Assembly: GCA_030038605.1 (NCBI GenBank)
Contig: JASHSU010000092.1
Location: 1 to 55,283, forward strand
Direction: 5' to 3'
DNA length: 55,283 bases
From: Thermoplasmata archaeon
GTDB lineage: Archaea > Thermoplasmatota > Thermoplasmata > Lutacidiplasmatales > UBA184
Of this stretch, positions 36,990 to 46,552 are shown in pieces. The translations under genes were made by a program, and so were the position numbers. A model generated the notes under the pieces. It did no database searches and was not told the origin of the DNA. It saw nothing but the letters and a program-made list of their open reading frames with translations. Position 1 is the first letter of the stretch. Each line of letters opens with the position of its first letter.

Positions 36990-37637
36990 CTACTCCTCCC
37001 CGGGTGTCGCGATCGGGTTGAGCACGTGGATGCCGAGCTTCTTCGCGGCCTCCTCGAGGCCAAGTCGCCGCCGGGTGCCGACCGTCCGCGCGATGATGGC
37101 CGCGTCGCGCTTCGGGTCGAGCGGCGCCAGGTCGTCGGCGTGGTGGACCAGAACCGGGCGGTACCCGCTCGGGGTCAGGCCGCGCACGTCCGCCGGCGAG
37201 CCGTAGCCGATCCGGACGATGCGGGGTCGGTACCCGTAGTGGCGGCGCTGCTTCGACTGGAGCCCCCGCGGACGGCGCCAGGCGTTGTCGCGGCCGATGC
37301 GGTAGTACCGGTTGGCGGCCTGGCGGCCGAACACCGGACGGCGCCGGTCCAGGGTCTTGCGGAGTTTGAGGTGGGTCGCGACGGTCTCCGGCAGCGTGGC
37401 CCGCTTCGGGATCTTGACCTCGTCCGCCTCGGCATCCTTGGCCTTGGGCTTGGACTTGGTCTTGGTCGCCGGCTTCTCGGCCGACACCGCCGGCGGGGTC
37501 GTCGTCGCGGACTGGGTCACCGGGGTGTCGTCCGACACGCCGGTCGCGCGGCGGCGCCGCTTGGGCGGCGGGGCCTCGGGCGCCGGGGTCGTCTCGGTCG
37601 GCTCCGCCGGGTCCGTCGGCTCCGTCGGGTCGGTCAT
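36990..37637 (-). CDS. rpl32e: Ribosomal protein L32e (eL32) with about 90 aa low-complexity N-terminus
   Basis: WRRPRGLQSKQRRHYGYRPRIVRIGYGSPADVRGLTPSGYRPVLVHHADDL. Confidence 0.95.
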   Translation of the reverse strand: MTDPTEPTDPAEPTETTPAPEAPPPKRRRRATGVSDDTPVTQSATTTPPAVSAEKPATKTKSKPKAKDAEADEVKIPKRATLPETVATHLKLRKTLDRRRPVFGRQAANRYYRIGRDNAWRRPRGLQSKQRRHYGYRPRIVRIGYGSPADVRGLTPSGYRPVLVHHADDLAPLDPKRDAAIIARTVGTRRRLGLEEAAKKLGIHVLNPIATPGEE

Positions 37638-38200
37638 CAGCTGGCCTCCTTGAAGTGGGAGCGCTCGGTGAGGTAGATGCCGTCCTGGAAGACCCGCGGG
37701 TCGTAGTCGCGGATGCGGGTCGCCCGCTCGATGTTCGCCCCGCTCTGACCCACGCTCTCGATGTCGGTGCCCGAGAGCACGACGAACTCACCGTCGACCT
37801 GGGCGGTCGTCCCCGGGACGAGCTGAGCGGTCCGAGGGTACTTCTCGCCGAGGAAGTTCTCGATGACGAGCTCCTGGCCCCGGACCGAGACCTTCATCGG
37901 GAAGTGGGCGGCGACGACCTTCATCTTCGCCTCCACGCCCCGGGTCAGTCCCGCGGCGAGGTTCCGCAGGTGCGCCGCCCAGGTCCCGAGCAGCGCCTGG
38001 GCGGCGCGTCGGCCCGGCGGCAGCTGCAACGTGAGCGTGGCGACCGACCCGTGGACGGACAACTCGAGGACGTCGGCGGGGAACGGGCGCTCGGCCGTCC
38101 CCAGCGGGCCCTTGACCCGCAGGCGGCGGCCGTCCACCGTGACCGAGACCCCCTGGGGGAGGTCGACGGTGGCGAGACGGCGGTCAGCGTCAGTAGACAT
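37637..38200 (-). CDS. rpl6: Ribosomal protein L6 (uL6)
   Basis: VDLPQGVSVTVDGRRLRVKGPLGTAERPF; QDGIYLTE. Confidence 0.94.
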   Translation of the reverse strand: MSTDADRRLATVDLPQGVSVTVDGRRLRVKGPLGTAERPFPADVLELSVHGSVATLTLQLPPGRRAAQALLGTWAAHLRNLAAGLTRGVEAKMKVVAAHFPMKVSVRGQELVIENFLGEKYPRTAQLVPGTTAQVDGEFVVLSGTDIESVGQSGANIERATRIRDYDPRVFQDGIYLTERSHFKEAS

Positions 38201-38579
38201 AGGCGAGCAGCCGACCTCCGATCTTCTTCTCGCGCGCCTCGCGGTGCGAGACGACGCCCTGGTTGGTGGAGAGGACGAGCAGACCGAAGTCCTGGGCCGG
38301 CAGGAACCGGGCCTCGTACCGCTCGAGGCGGCCCGCGGCGACGGCCAGTCGCGGCTTGATGACCCCGCACGAGTTGATCCGACGCGAAAGCTTGACGTCG
38401 TAGGCGCCGCCGCGGCCGTTCGCCACGAACGTGAATTCCTCGATGAACTGGTGCTCGCGGAAGATCCGGAGGACCTCCGCGATCAGCTTCGAGGTCGGGT
38501 GGAGCGTGACGTGCGGCTGCCCGTCGGCGTCGGCGTGGCGGAGGGCGACGAGCGCGTCGTTGAGGAGGTCGTGCTGCAT
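38190..38579 (-). CDS. rps8: Ribosomal protein S8 (uS8)
   Basis: DLLNDALVALRHADADG; VLSTNQGVVSHREAREKKIGGRLLAYVY. Confidence 0.96.
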   Translation of the reverse strand: MQHDLLNDALVALRHADADGQPHVTLHPTSKLIAEVLRIFREHQFIEEFTFVANGRGGAYDVKLSRRINSCGVIKPRLAVAAGRLERYEARFLPAQDFGLLVLSTNQGVVSHREAREKKIGGRLLAYVY

Positions 38580-38588
38580 GGAAACGTC

Positions 38589-38735
38589 CTACTGGTATTT
38601 TCTGAACCCGAGGTCCATCGCGACCTCGCGGAAGCACTGGCGGCAGAGATGGAGGCCGTAGCGGCGGACGATGCCGCGCTTGCGGTCGCACCGCAGGCAG
38701 CCGACCTTGCGCCCGAACAACTTCTTCGGTTTCAT
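38589..38735 (-). CDS. rps14: Ribosomal protein S14 (uS14), zinc-binding form, 48 aa
   Basis: Manual translation: [48 protein letters not shown]; too short for the supplied ORF track. Confidence 0.93.
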   Translation of the reverse strand: MKPKKLFGRKVGCLRCDRKRGIVRRYGLHLCRQCFREVAMDLGFRKYQ

Positions 38736-38752
38736 CGGTCGACCTCCGCTCC

Positions 38753-39310
38753 CTAATCGAGGAGCGTCACCCCGAACGTGGCCGTCAGCAGGGCCCGCGT
38801 CTCGTCCCGCGTCGACCGGAGCTCGGCCGGTACGGGGCGCGACTGCAGGCGGCGGTGCCGGACCCGGTAACCGGCCCGTCCGACCTCGACCGAGACGTCC
38901 ATCCCTTGGATCCCGATCTGGGGGTCGTACTTCATGCCGGTAAAGTCGGTGTAGTCCGCGATCCCGAAGGAGAAATTGCCGCTCCGGTCGATCGAGTCCG
39001 CGTCCAGCTGCCGGTCGCGCGCCTCGAAGGCGCGCTGCAGGAAGTCAACGGCGGCGGCGCCCCGGAGCGTGACCTTCGCGCCGATCTCCTGCCCGGCCCG
39101 GATCCCGAAGTCCCGGTTGGTCGAGTGGGCCCGCGTCGAGACCGGTTTCTGGTGCGTCAGCATCTGCAGGACGCGCTCGGCCTTGGTCCGAGCCTCGCCC
39201 GACTCGCCGACCCCGGAGTTGATGACGACCTTGATCACCCGCACCGAGCGGTGAGGGTTGCCCGACGGCGGGACCGGCGCCGTCACGGGGCTCGCGGACG
39301 GAGCGCTCAT
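38753..39310 (-). CDS. rpl5: Ribosomal protein L5 (uL5)
   Basis: [36 protein letters not shown]. Confidence 0.95.
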   Translation of the reverse strand: MSAPSASPVTAPVPPSGNPHRSVRVIKVVINSGVGESGEARTKAERVLQMLTHQKPVSTRAHSTNRDFGIRAGQEIGAKVTLRGAAAVDFLQRAFEARDRQLDADSIDRSGNFSFGIADYTDFTGMKYDPQIGIQGMDVSVEVGRAGYRVRHRRLQSRPVPAELRSTRDETRALLTATFGVTLLD

Positions 39311-40023
39311 CGCGCGACTCCTTCGGCGAGCGTGACCTCGGGCGTCTTCTGGCCGACCACGTAGACGTATTCCTTGACCGTCGAGAACCCCTCGGCGAAG
39401 TGGACCAGGTTCGGCTGGGACGAGTTGCGCACCTCGACCCGCTCGACCCGGGCCAGCTGGCCGACGTGCGAGCCCCCCGCGACGAACGCCAGCGCCCCCG
39501 GCCCGAGTTTGAGATGGTCGACGACCTTCTGCGAAGGGACCTCGATCTTGACGGAGTCGCCCACCCGATACGGCGTGGAGGCGGCGACCAGCAGGTTGCG
39601 GCCGTCGTGCAGCGTCACCGCGACCTTGCCGGTCGGGACGGTGTGCTTGAACCGGACGCGGGCGACCTTCACGCCGGCCTCGGTGGACGGGATCGCGACC
39701 AGGACGAGCTTGCCCCGTCGGTCCTTGACGACACGGTAGTGCGCGTCCAGGGGCGCAGCGAACGAGAGCGTATCCATGAGGCCCAGACCCCGGTCGAGGT
39801 CCTTCGCGACCTTCCCGTCGACCCGGACCACGCCGGCGCGCAGGAGCAGACTCGCCTCGCGGGCGCTGCGGACCACGTGACGCAGGTCGCGGAGCGCGAG
39901 CAGCAACGGGATCGACTGGTCCTGCGCATGCGGACCGGGCCCCGGCCGCTTCACCCACTTGGTCCCTTTCCGGGGGATCGTCCAGGACCGGGGCGCCGCG
40001 CGGCGCTTCAGGCGGAACGTCAT
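39307..40023 (-). CDS. rps4e: Ribosomal protein S4e (eS4)
   Basis: MTFRLKRRAAPRSWTIPRKGTKWVKRPGPGPHAQDQSIPLLLALRDLRH. Confidence 0.96.
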   Translation of the reverse strand: MTFRLKRRAAPRSWTIPRKGTKWVKRPGPGPHAQDQSIPLLLALRDLRHVVRSAREASLLLRAGVVRVDGKVAKDLDRGLGLMDTLSFAAPLDAHYRVVKDRRGKLVLVAIPSTEAGVKVARVRFKHTVPTGKVAVTLHDGRNLLVAASTPYRVGDSVKIEVPSQKVVDHLKLGPGALAFVAGGSHVGQLARVERVEVRNSSQPNLVHFAEGFSTVKEYVYVVGQKTPEVTLAEGVAR

Positions 40024-40598
40024 GCCGACTCCTCCGTCGGGGGAACGGCCTTCTTCCGGCTTCGCGGCTTGGGGGCGGGCGCGGGTTCGTCGTCCGCGGT
40101 CTCCTCCTCGGCCGGAGCGGGCGCCTCCGGCGTCGCCTCGCTCGTCGCGGCCGGTAGCGTCGGGGTCGCAGGCGTCGACGGGAGCTCGTCCGCCGCCTCG
40201 ACCGTCTCGCCCCGTTCCTCGGGCGTCACATCTTCCTCGCGGACCTGCAGGGTGCGGCGTCGCCACGCGTCGGCGAGGTTCAACTTCGTGAGCACGAGGT
40301 GGCTCGTTCGGATCGGCAGCGGTTTCAACTTCGACTCGCCCGTCTTGAGCGTGACGTTGTCGAGCGTCACGGAGAGGCGCCGCCGGTCGATCTTCGCGAC
40401 CCGCTCCTCGCGCCCCACGAAACTGCCCGACATGACGCGGACCGTGTCGCCCTTGCGGAGCGGCAGGGACCGCTGGTGGAACCGTCGACGCAATTCGCGG
40501 GAGAGCGGGACCGTCATGAGGAGCCGCCGTCGGGCGGTGTGCGCCTCGTAGGCGGCCTTCCGCTGGCGGCGGGGCGCCTGCGGAGAGAGCGACGACAT
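40020..40598 (-). CDS. rpl24: Ribosomal protein L24 (uL24) with acidic/Pro-rich C-terminal extension
   Basis: PLRKGDTVRVMSGSFVGREERVAKIDRRRLSVTLDNV. Confidence 0.93.
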   Translation of the reverse strand: MSSLSPQAPRRQRKAAYEAHTARRRLLMTVPLSRELRRRFHQRSLPLRKGDTVRVMSGSFVGREERVAKIDRRRLSVTLDNVTLKTGESKLKPLPIRTSHLVLTKLNLADAWRRRTLQVREEDVTPEERGETVEAADELPSTPATPTLPAATSEATPEAPAPAEEETADDEPAPAPKPRSRKKAVPPTEESA

Positions 40599-40608
40599 CG
40601 ACGACCTC

Positions 40609-41007
40609 CTAGACGATGATCGACGAGGCGGCCGCGATCCGCGGCCAGCGCTCGGCGGCCTCCTTGGCGACAGGTCCCTTGATCTGAGAGCCCTTGATCT
40701 CCCCGGTCTCGGTCGTGATGACGGCGGCGTTGTCCTCGAACTGAAGCCGGGTGCCGTCGGCCCGGTGGATCGGTGAGCGGGACCGGACGATGACCGCGTG
40801 GAGCACCTGGCGTCGCATCTCGGGGGTGCCCTTCTTCACGGAGACGATCACCAGGTCCGCGATCCCGGCGCGCGGGTAGCGGCGGTGGGTGCCGTGCCAG
40901 TTCCGCACGGCGATGATCTCGACGACCTTGGCGCCGGTGTTGTCGACGCACTCGAGCCGGGCGCCCTTGGGAAGCCCCCGACCGCGGCGACCGGCCAGCC
41001 CCTTCAC
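40609..41007 (-). CDS. rpl14: Ribosomal protein L14 (uL14)
   Basis: [20 protein letters not shown]...[45 protein letters not shown] start. Confidence 0.96.
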   Translation of the reverse strand: MKGLAGRRGRGLPKGARLECVDNTGAKVVEIIAVRNWHGTHRRYPRAGIADLVIVSVKKGTPEMRRQVLHAVIVRSRSPIHRADGTRLQFEDNAAVITTETGEIKGSQIKGPVAKEAAERWPRIAAASSIIV

Positions 41008-41429
41008 GTGTCCTCCTCCGCCGGTGCGGTCGCCGCGGCCGGGCCTGCCTCTTCCGCGGCGACCCGCCGGGCGGCCTCGCCCAGGTCCTCCACGATGCAG
41101 AACGAGACGAGTTTGGAGAGCGGGCGCGTCTCGGCGATGCGGACGCGGTGGCCGACCGGGATGTTGAGACAGGGCGGCGCGTGGGCCAGGTAGCGTCGCC
41201 GTCGCTTCTCGTACCGCTCGAACTTCGGGACGAAATGCAGCAGCGTCCGCTCGACGACAGCCGTCCGCTGCATGGACGTCGACACGACCGTGCCCTCGAG
41301 CACCTGCCCCCGGACGGGGAGTCGACCGTGGAACGGACAGTGCCGGTCGTCGCACCGAGCCTTCGGAGCGCGCACGTCGAGACCGATGTCCCGGGCGCGA
41401 CGGGCGGCCGACGTACGAGTGGGACTCAT
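41004..41429 (-). CDS. rps17: Ribosomal protein S17 (uS17)
   Basis: [76 protein letters not shown]. Confidence 0.95.
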   Translation of the reverse strand: MSPTRTSAARRARDIGLDVRAPKARCDDRHCPFHGRLPVRGQVLEGTVVSTSMQRTAVVERTLLHFVPKFERYEKRRRRYLAHAPPCLNIPVGHRVRIAETRPLSKLVSFCIVEDLGEAARRVAAEEAGPAAATAPAEEDT

Positions 41430-41749
41430 CGATGCCTCCGAGGACCACCGGCGATGAGGCGCTTCGTCCGGTCCTCGGGTCGCAGCCGAAGGGTCTCGCC
41501 TCTTAAGGGTAACTCACGTCCACCGAGGAGGATCGTGCCGGGCTGGCCCCGCTTGGGGACATGGACCGGTCGGGCCCGTCCCGGGACCCGTACGACGAAC
41601 ATCGACATCGATTCGTCCACCAGGACGCCCTCGACGGCCCGCGCGAGACCGGGTCCGGCCCCGAAACGGACGGGGGCTCCGAGTAGCTCGCCGGCGAGCG
41701 CCGTCCGGTCCGCGACGGAGAGGTCCGTGGGGCGGTCCCGGTTCGGCAT
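41426..41749 (-). CDS. rnp1: RNase P protein component 1 (Rpp29/POP4)
   Basis: [20 protein letters not shown]...[11 protein letters not shown] between L29 and S17. Confidence 0.88.
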   Translation of the reverse strand: MPNRDRPTDLSVADRTALAGELLGAPVRFGAGPGLARAVEGVLVDESMSMFVVRVPGRARPVHVPKRGQPGTILLGGRELPLRGETLRLRPEDRTKRLIAGGPRRHR

Positions 41750-41765
41750 GGATCCACTCGTCCCC

Positions 41766-41990
41766 CTACGCGCGCGCCAGTCGGGCCGCCGTGAGTTCGC
41801 GCTCGCGCAGGACGGTCAGCGACCGGGCCACGTTCGTGCGCAGGGCGCGCATGCGTCCAGGACTCGGCGGAGCGCCACCCATCGCCGCGATTCCCCGCTC
41901 GCGCAGGAGGTCGTTCTCGGCGTCGGCGATCCGCTGGCGAAGGTCGTCGTCGGAGAGGGCGCGCAGGTCCTTCATCCGGAGCAGCGCCAT
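41766..41990 (-). CDS. rpl29: Ribosomal protein L29 (uL29)
   Basis: MALLRMKDLRALSDDDLRQRIADAENDLLRERG. Confidence 0.9.
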   Translation of the reverse strand: MALLRMKDLRALSDDDLRQRIADAENDLLRERGIAAMGGAPPSPGRMRALRTNVARSLTVLRERELTAARLARA

Positions 41991-41991
41991 C

Positions 41992-42684
41992 CTACACCGC
42001 CTCCGGGGGCGACGCACCCTCCGCCGGCGCGGCGGCCGCCGGTTCCTCGACCGGGGGCAGCTCGACCGGCGCGGGCGCCGGGCGATTCTCGACGCCCTTC
42101 ACGACGATCTCGTCGGGCAGCTTGGAGTTCGCCCGCATGATCCAGACGCTGACGCCGATGACGCCGGGCTTGAGCCGGGCCTGGTAGAATCCCTTGTCGA
42201 CCCAGAGGTTGACGGCCTCACCGCAGTACTTGATCGTGCCCGCCTTGAACCGCTCGGTGCGGTGCCGCTCGCCCGTGAGCTTGCCGGAGAGGATGACCTG
42301 GGTCCCCCGCGCGCCCGCCTCCATGATCCGGCGGACGGTCGAGTGACCGGCCCGGCGGAAGTGCCAGCCCCGCTCGAGGGTGGAGGCGAGCTTCTCGCTC
42401 ATCAGCTGCGCGTTGAGGCTCGGCTGCCGCTCTTCCTGGACCTCGATCTGGGGATTGTCGAGCTGGAAGCGCTCGTGGATGTCCTCGGTGAGCCGTTTGA
42501 TCAGCTCGCCGCGGTGTCCGATGAGGATGCCCGGTCGCTCGCAGACGAGCGTGACCCGAGTGCCCATCGGGGTCCGGGTGATCTCGAGACCGCCAAACCC
42601 GGCGCGGGCGCTCTCGTGGACGAGGAAGTCCTTCAACAGGACCCGCCGGGTCGCTTCCTGGATCACCTTGCGCTCGGCGCTCAT
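41992..42684 (-). CDS. rps3: Ribosomal protein S3 (uS3)
   Basis: FGGLEITRTPMGTRVTLVCERPGILIGHRGELIKRLTEDI (KH domain). Confidence 0.95.
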   Translation of the reverse strand: MSAERKVIQEATRRVLLKDFLVHESARAGFGGLEITRTPMGTRVTLVCERPGILIGHRGELIKRLTEDIHERFQLDNPQIEVQEERQPSLNAQLMSEKLASTLERGWHFRRAGHSTVRRIMEAGARGTQVILSGKLTGERHRTERFKAGTIKYCGEAVNLWVDKGFYQARLKPGVIGVSVWIMRANSKLPDEIVVKGVENRPAPAPVELPPVEEPAAAAPAEGASPPEAV

Positions 42685-43139
42685 TCCGTCTCCTTCCGCT
42701 CGACGAGGACGATCTCGACGTTGGTCGTCTGCTCGTTCCACGACGTCGCGCGCCCGTGGGCCCGCGGCATCGACGCTTTCCGGATCCGGCCCCGGGCGCT
42801 CGCCGCGACCTTGACGACGAGCAGGTCCGCGTCCAGTCCCTCGTACTCGGCGTTCTCGCGCGCGTTGCGCAGCACCTGCAGAACGCTCCGGGCCACCTTG
42901 CGCGGATAGCGGCCGGGTCCGGTGCCCCGCTTGTGCGAGACCTCCTGGTTGTAGCGTCGGAACGGCACGGCCCGCTTGAGGGCGACGACGTCCTCCAGGA
43001 ACGTCTCCGCGCGGTCGACGGGGAGACCCCGGATCGCGTTCAGGACCTCGTACGTCTTCTTCGGCGACATCGGGATCTCGATGCCGCGGGCCCGGGCGAC
43101 GTTCGTGCCCGACTCGCCCTGGTACGTGTACCCTCGCAT
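42681..43139 (-). CDS. rpl22: Ribosomal protein L22 (uL22)
   Basis: GIEIPMSPKKTYEVLNAIRGLPVDRAETFLEDVVALKRAVPFRRYN. Confidence 0.95.
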   Translation of the reverse strand: MRGYTYQGESGTNVARARGIEIPMSPKKTYEVLNAIRGLPVDRAETFLEDVVALKRAVPFRRYNQEVSHKRGTGPGRYPRKVARSVLQVLRNARENAEYEGLDADLLVVKVAASARGRIRKASMPRAHGRATSWNEQTTNVEIVLVERKETE

Positions 43140-43152
43140 GGTTGGATGAACC

Positions 43153-43578
43153 TCACTTGAGCGGCATGAACTTGGACGACCGCGTCGCGCCGACGCCCGG
43201 GCCCGAGTGCTTCTCGAACCGCCGGGTGAGCGCGAACTCGCCGAAGTAGTGCCCGATCATCTCGGGACGGATCTCGACTTCCTTGAACTCCTTCCCGTTG
43301 TGGACCGCGACCCGCCGGGCCACGTGCTCGGGCAGGACCAGCGCGTCGCGGCAATGGGTCCGGATGACCTTCTCGGCCGGCGTCGAGCGCATCCGCTCGT
43401 AGAAGTGGGTCGTCTCCAGGTTGAACCCCCGGCGGATGGAGCGGCGGGCCCGCGAGCCCGCGACCTTGGCGAACTCCTCGAGAGAGAGCTTCTGCAGCTC
43501 CGGTAGCGTGAGTCCCCGGTAGGTGAACTCCCGCTTCCGCCGCGCCTCGACCTTCTTAGCCTTCCTCGCCTTCGGCAT
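43153..43578 (-). CDS. rps19: Ribosomal protein S19 (uS19)
   Basis: EFTYRGLTLPELQKLSLEEFAKV...VHNGKEFKEVEIRPEMIGHYFGEFALTRR. Confidence 0.96.
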   Translation of the reverse strand: MPKARKAKKVEARRKREFTYRGLTLPELQKLSLEEFAKVAGSRARRSIRRGFNLETTHFYERMRSTPAEKVIRTHCRDALVLPEHVARRVAVHNGKEFKEVEIRPEMIGHYFGEFALTRRFEKHSGPGVGATRSSKFMPLK

Positions 43579-43584
43579 GGGGTC

Positions 43585-44313
43585 CTACGTCCTCCGTTCG
43601 CGGTCGCGGCGCCGCTTCTTGCGGATGGAACGGGAGAAGCGTCCGACCTTGGCCCCGGGCCAAGTCCCGCTCGCGACAGTCGACGGACGCCCGACATGCT
43701 GGTGGGCGCCGCCGCCGAACGGATGGTTGACGGGATTCATCGCCACACCGCGCACCTTAAGCGGGGCCCGGGCGAGCGAGCGGGTCATCCAGAATTTCTT
43801 GCCGGCCTTGATCACCGGGCGTTCGCGGCGACCTCCGCCGCCGACCGCCCCGACCTGGGCTCGACAGGTTTCGAGCAGGCGCTTGAACTCCCCCGAGGGG
43901 AGCTGGATCGTAACTTCGCCGGAGGCGTGGGCCGTAACGAGAGCGCTGCCACCGGCGGCGCGCACGAGACGGCCGCCGTCGAACGGCTTGACCTCGATGT
44001 TGCACACCAGCGTGCCGTCAGGGATGCGGCTCAGCGGTAGGACGGCCCCGCGGTCGACCTTCCCTTCGTGGAACGCGACGGATTGCCCGGTCGCGAGTCC
44101 GGCGGTGGCGAGCAGGCGTACCGCGGACCCGTCCGGGGCGATGACCTCGGCGACCGGGGCGGAGCGGCCCGGCGCCATCGCGATCGCCTCGACGCGACCG
44201 TCCCCCACGAGCGATGGCGAGGGGTGGACGATGGCACCGTGGTGCCGGTGGCTCGGCGAGCGGTAGGTCGGAGTGCCGGAACCCCGTCGCCGGGAGATGA
44301 TGCGCTTTCCCAT
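43585..44313 (-). CDS. rpl2: Ribosomal protein L2 (uL2)
   Basis: MGKRIISRRRGSGTPTYRSPSHRHHG; RGVAMNPVNHPFGGGAHQHVGRPSTV. Confidence 0.97.
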   Translation of the reverse strand: MGKRIISRRRGSGTPTYRSPSHRHHGAIVHPSPSLVGDGRVEAIAMAPGRSAPVAEVIAPDGSAVRLLATAGLATGQSVAFHEGKVDRGAVLPLSRIPDGTLVCNIEVKPFDGGRLVRAAGGSALVTAHASGEVTIQLPSGEFKRLLETCRAQVGAVGGGGRRERPVIKAGKKFWMTRSLARAPLKVRGVAMNPVNHPFGGGAHQHVGRPSTVASGTWPGAKVGRFSRSIRKKRRRDRERRT

Positions 44314-44576
44314 CAGAACACCCCGGCCCGGCTGCCGATGTCCTCCGCCGAGTAGTCCTTGGTGAAACGGACGGTCGCGATCTTGCCGGACCGAACGATC
44401 TTCACGTTGACCTTGGCGACCTTGCACTGATACGTCTCTTCGACCGCGCGACGGATCTCCGCCCGGTTGGCGCGGGCGTCGACGACGAACTCCAGCTTGT
44501 TGAGCCGCTCCATCTCGTCCATCGACTTCTCGGTCACGTAGGCGTGCAGGATGATCCGGTGCCGGAGCTGCGTCAT
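44313..44576 (-). CDS. rpl23: Ribosomal protein L23 (uL23)
   Basis: YVTEKSMDEMERLNKLEFVVDARANRAEIRRAVEETYQCKVAKVNV. Confidence 0.95.
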   Translation of the reverse strand: MTQLRHRIILHAYVTEKSMDEMERLNKLEFVVDARANRAEIRRAVEETYQCKVAKVNVKIVRSGKIATVRFTKDYSAEDIGSRAGVF

Positions 44577-45388
44577 GCGCTCGCCTCCCCGAGTCGGGTG
44601 CGAAGGGACTCGAGACCGGCGTGCGAAAAGATCGTGAGTCGGGCCGGGTCCCCGCCCGGAGCCAGGTCCTCCGTGGCGAGGCGCTGCGCGGGCACGACCT
44701 CGACGCCCGACAGGTTGCGGAACCCGAGGGCCCGGTTCGGCTGACTCGTGACGACCAGGACGCTGCGAGGAACGCGCCGCCCCCGTCCGCGACGTCGGGC
44801 CCGGCCGGACTTGAGGGTCGTCCCCTCGCGCGCCCGCGTCACGTCGTCCCAGAGCTGGAGCCGTTCCAGGAGCGCGCGGGCCTCGGCGGTCGTCGCGACC
44901 TTTTCGAGCGGGTCTTCCAGGACGAGGGGGAGATGCAACCCGTCCGGGACCGTGTGGCCCCGGGCGCTGACCCACGTCGCCTCCCGGGTCGCCGCGAGGG
45001 CGGAGGCGAACGCCAGACGCGCCTCCTTGCGATTGATCTTCTTGGTCCAGATGCGGTCCACCCGGGGGGGATGCGCGGGGCGACCCCCGACCGTGTTCGG
45101 TGCTTGCGCGCCCCGCATCGAGTCCATGAGGCGCGGCGTACGCGCGACGCCCTTACCTTTTCCCGACCACTGCGTCGAATGACGGAGGCCGGCGGTCGGG
45201 GTGGTGCCATACGGTTGGCGCCGGTGCGACTGCGTCGCGACCACGGCGCGTCGGATGAGGTCCGGCCGAACGGTCTGGGAGAACGCGAGCGGGAGCGTCA
45301 CCTGGTGCGAACTCGCCTTGCCGTCCAATCCGACCACATGCACCCGGTGGTGATGGCCGGCCGGTGCGACGGGCGCGGGGTCGCTCAT
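44573..45388 (-). CDS. rpl4: Ribosomal protein L4 (uL4)
   Basis: FSQTVRPDLIRRAVVATQSHRRQPYGTTPTAGLRHSTQWSGKGKGVARTPRL. Confidence 0.95.
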   Translation of the reverse strand: MSDPAPVAPAGHHHRVHVVGLDGKASSHQVTLPLAFSQTVRPDLIRRAVVATQSHRRQPYGTTPTAGLRHSTQWSGKGKGVARTPRLMDSMRGAQAPNTVGGRPAHPPRVDRIWTKKINRKEARLAFASALAATREATWVSARGHTVPDGLHLPLVLEDPLEKVATTAEARALLERLQLWDDVTRAREGTTLKSGRARRRGRGRRVPRSVLVVTSQPNRALGFRNLSGVEVVPAQRLATEDLAPGGDPARLTIFSHAGLESLRTRLGEASA

Positions 45389-46386
45389 CAGGCCCCCTGC
45401 TTCGACCGGGTGCTGAGGTAGCGAATGTCGACCTTTTCGACGTTCGCGACCCGGCTGCGGATCGGCGTTCGGAACCGAAGGAGACGCTTCGCCGGACCGG
45501 GCACCGAACCGTGCAACAGGATGCAGGCCGCCCGGACTTCCCCGTAGTGCGGAAACCCGCCCGCCGGTGTGATCGGGTCCGACCGCGGGTCCTTGACGAC
45601 CCGGAGGACCCGCATGTTGAACTGGGTACGGCGGTGGTAACCTTGCTGCCCCGCCTGGGGGATCCGATACGTCACGAAACTCGGGTTGTGGGGCCCGAGC
45701 GTCCCGATCATCCGCCGGTGCTTGGAGTTCTTCCGCGGCTGGAGCTTCACACCCCATCGCTGGATATGGCCCTGGAATCCGAACCCCTTCGTGACTCCGA
45801 TGACGTCGAGGAACTCGCCTTCCTTGGCCAGCTCCTCCGCGGGAATCTCTTTACCGAGGGCGGCGACCGCGAAGGCGCGTCGGTCGTCGAACTTCTCGCC
45901 CGAGACCCGGACCTCGAACAGGGTCGGGGTCTTCGAGCCGGTGCCGGTGATCAGCTGGGGTTGAGTATAGACGATCAGGCGGACTTCGTCCCCTCCGGCC
46001 TGACCGAACGCCTCCCGTGCGCCCGCGGCGCTCTCCGGGTGGGTCGGTATGGTGCGGCCGAGTTCCTCGATCGGGGTCCCGCCCCACAATTCCGCGACGA
46101 TGCGCCGCCCATAGGGGGTGGACGCGTAGACGCGGGCCCCCGCCACGCGCAGCGGCGGCACCTCGACGACCGTCACCGGAACGGCGACCTCCTGACCGGC
46201 CGTCGTCGACCGCTTCCGGTAATCGACCATGAACGCGTGCGTCATGCCGACCTTGAAGCCGGCAAATCCCTCGATCGCCGGCGGCTTGCCGCCCCGGGCC
46301 CAGGAGCGGACCCGCGGGAGCGGCCGGGCGGACCGGGACCGCGGCGAATACGCTAGAGATCCACGTCGTGGACGATGGCGTGCCAT
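45388..46386 (-). CDS. rpl3: Ribosomal protein L3 (uL3)
   Basis: GFAGFKVGMTHAFMVD; GVTKGFGFQGHIQRWGVKLQPRKNSKHRRMIGTLGPHNPSFV. Confidence 0.96.
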   Translation of the reverse strand: MARHRPRRGSLAYSPRSRSARPLPRVRSWARGGKPPAIEGFAGFKVGMTHAFMVDYRKRSTTAGQEVAVPVTVVEVPPLRVAGARVYASTPYGRRIVAELWGGTPIEELGRTIPTHPESAAGAREAFGQAGGDEVRLIVYTQPQLITGTGSKTPTLFEVRVSGEKFDDRRAFAVAALGKEIPAEELAKEGEFLDVIGVTKGFGFQGHIQRWGVKLQPRKNSKHRRMIGTLGPHNPSFVTYRIPQAGQQGYHRRTQFNMRVLRVVKDPRSDPITPAGGFPHYGEVRAACILLHGSVPGPAKRLLRFRTPIRSRVANVEKVDIRYLSTRSKQGA

Positions 46387-46433
46387 GGGTCGATAGGGGG
46401 TCCTGCCTCCGCGGGGGCGGGGGAGAAAGGTAC

Positions 46434-46442
46434 CCTATATAA
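46434..46442 (-). promoter_or_regulatory. TATA box for the ribosomal protein operon (TTATATAGG on -)
   Basis: + strand ccctatataacccc about 50 bp upstream of the L3 start; strongest AT island in the gap. Confidence 0.65.
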
Positions 46443-46552
46443 CCCCACCCTAAGATTTGGCGTGGCCCCCTCGAAAATCGCCCGGCGGCTCGCCGGTGGA
46501 ACGCGTCGGCCATGGCGCATCTCCGAACGCGCGCGTAGAGAGCGCCGCCGGC

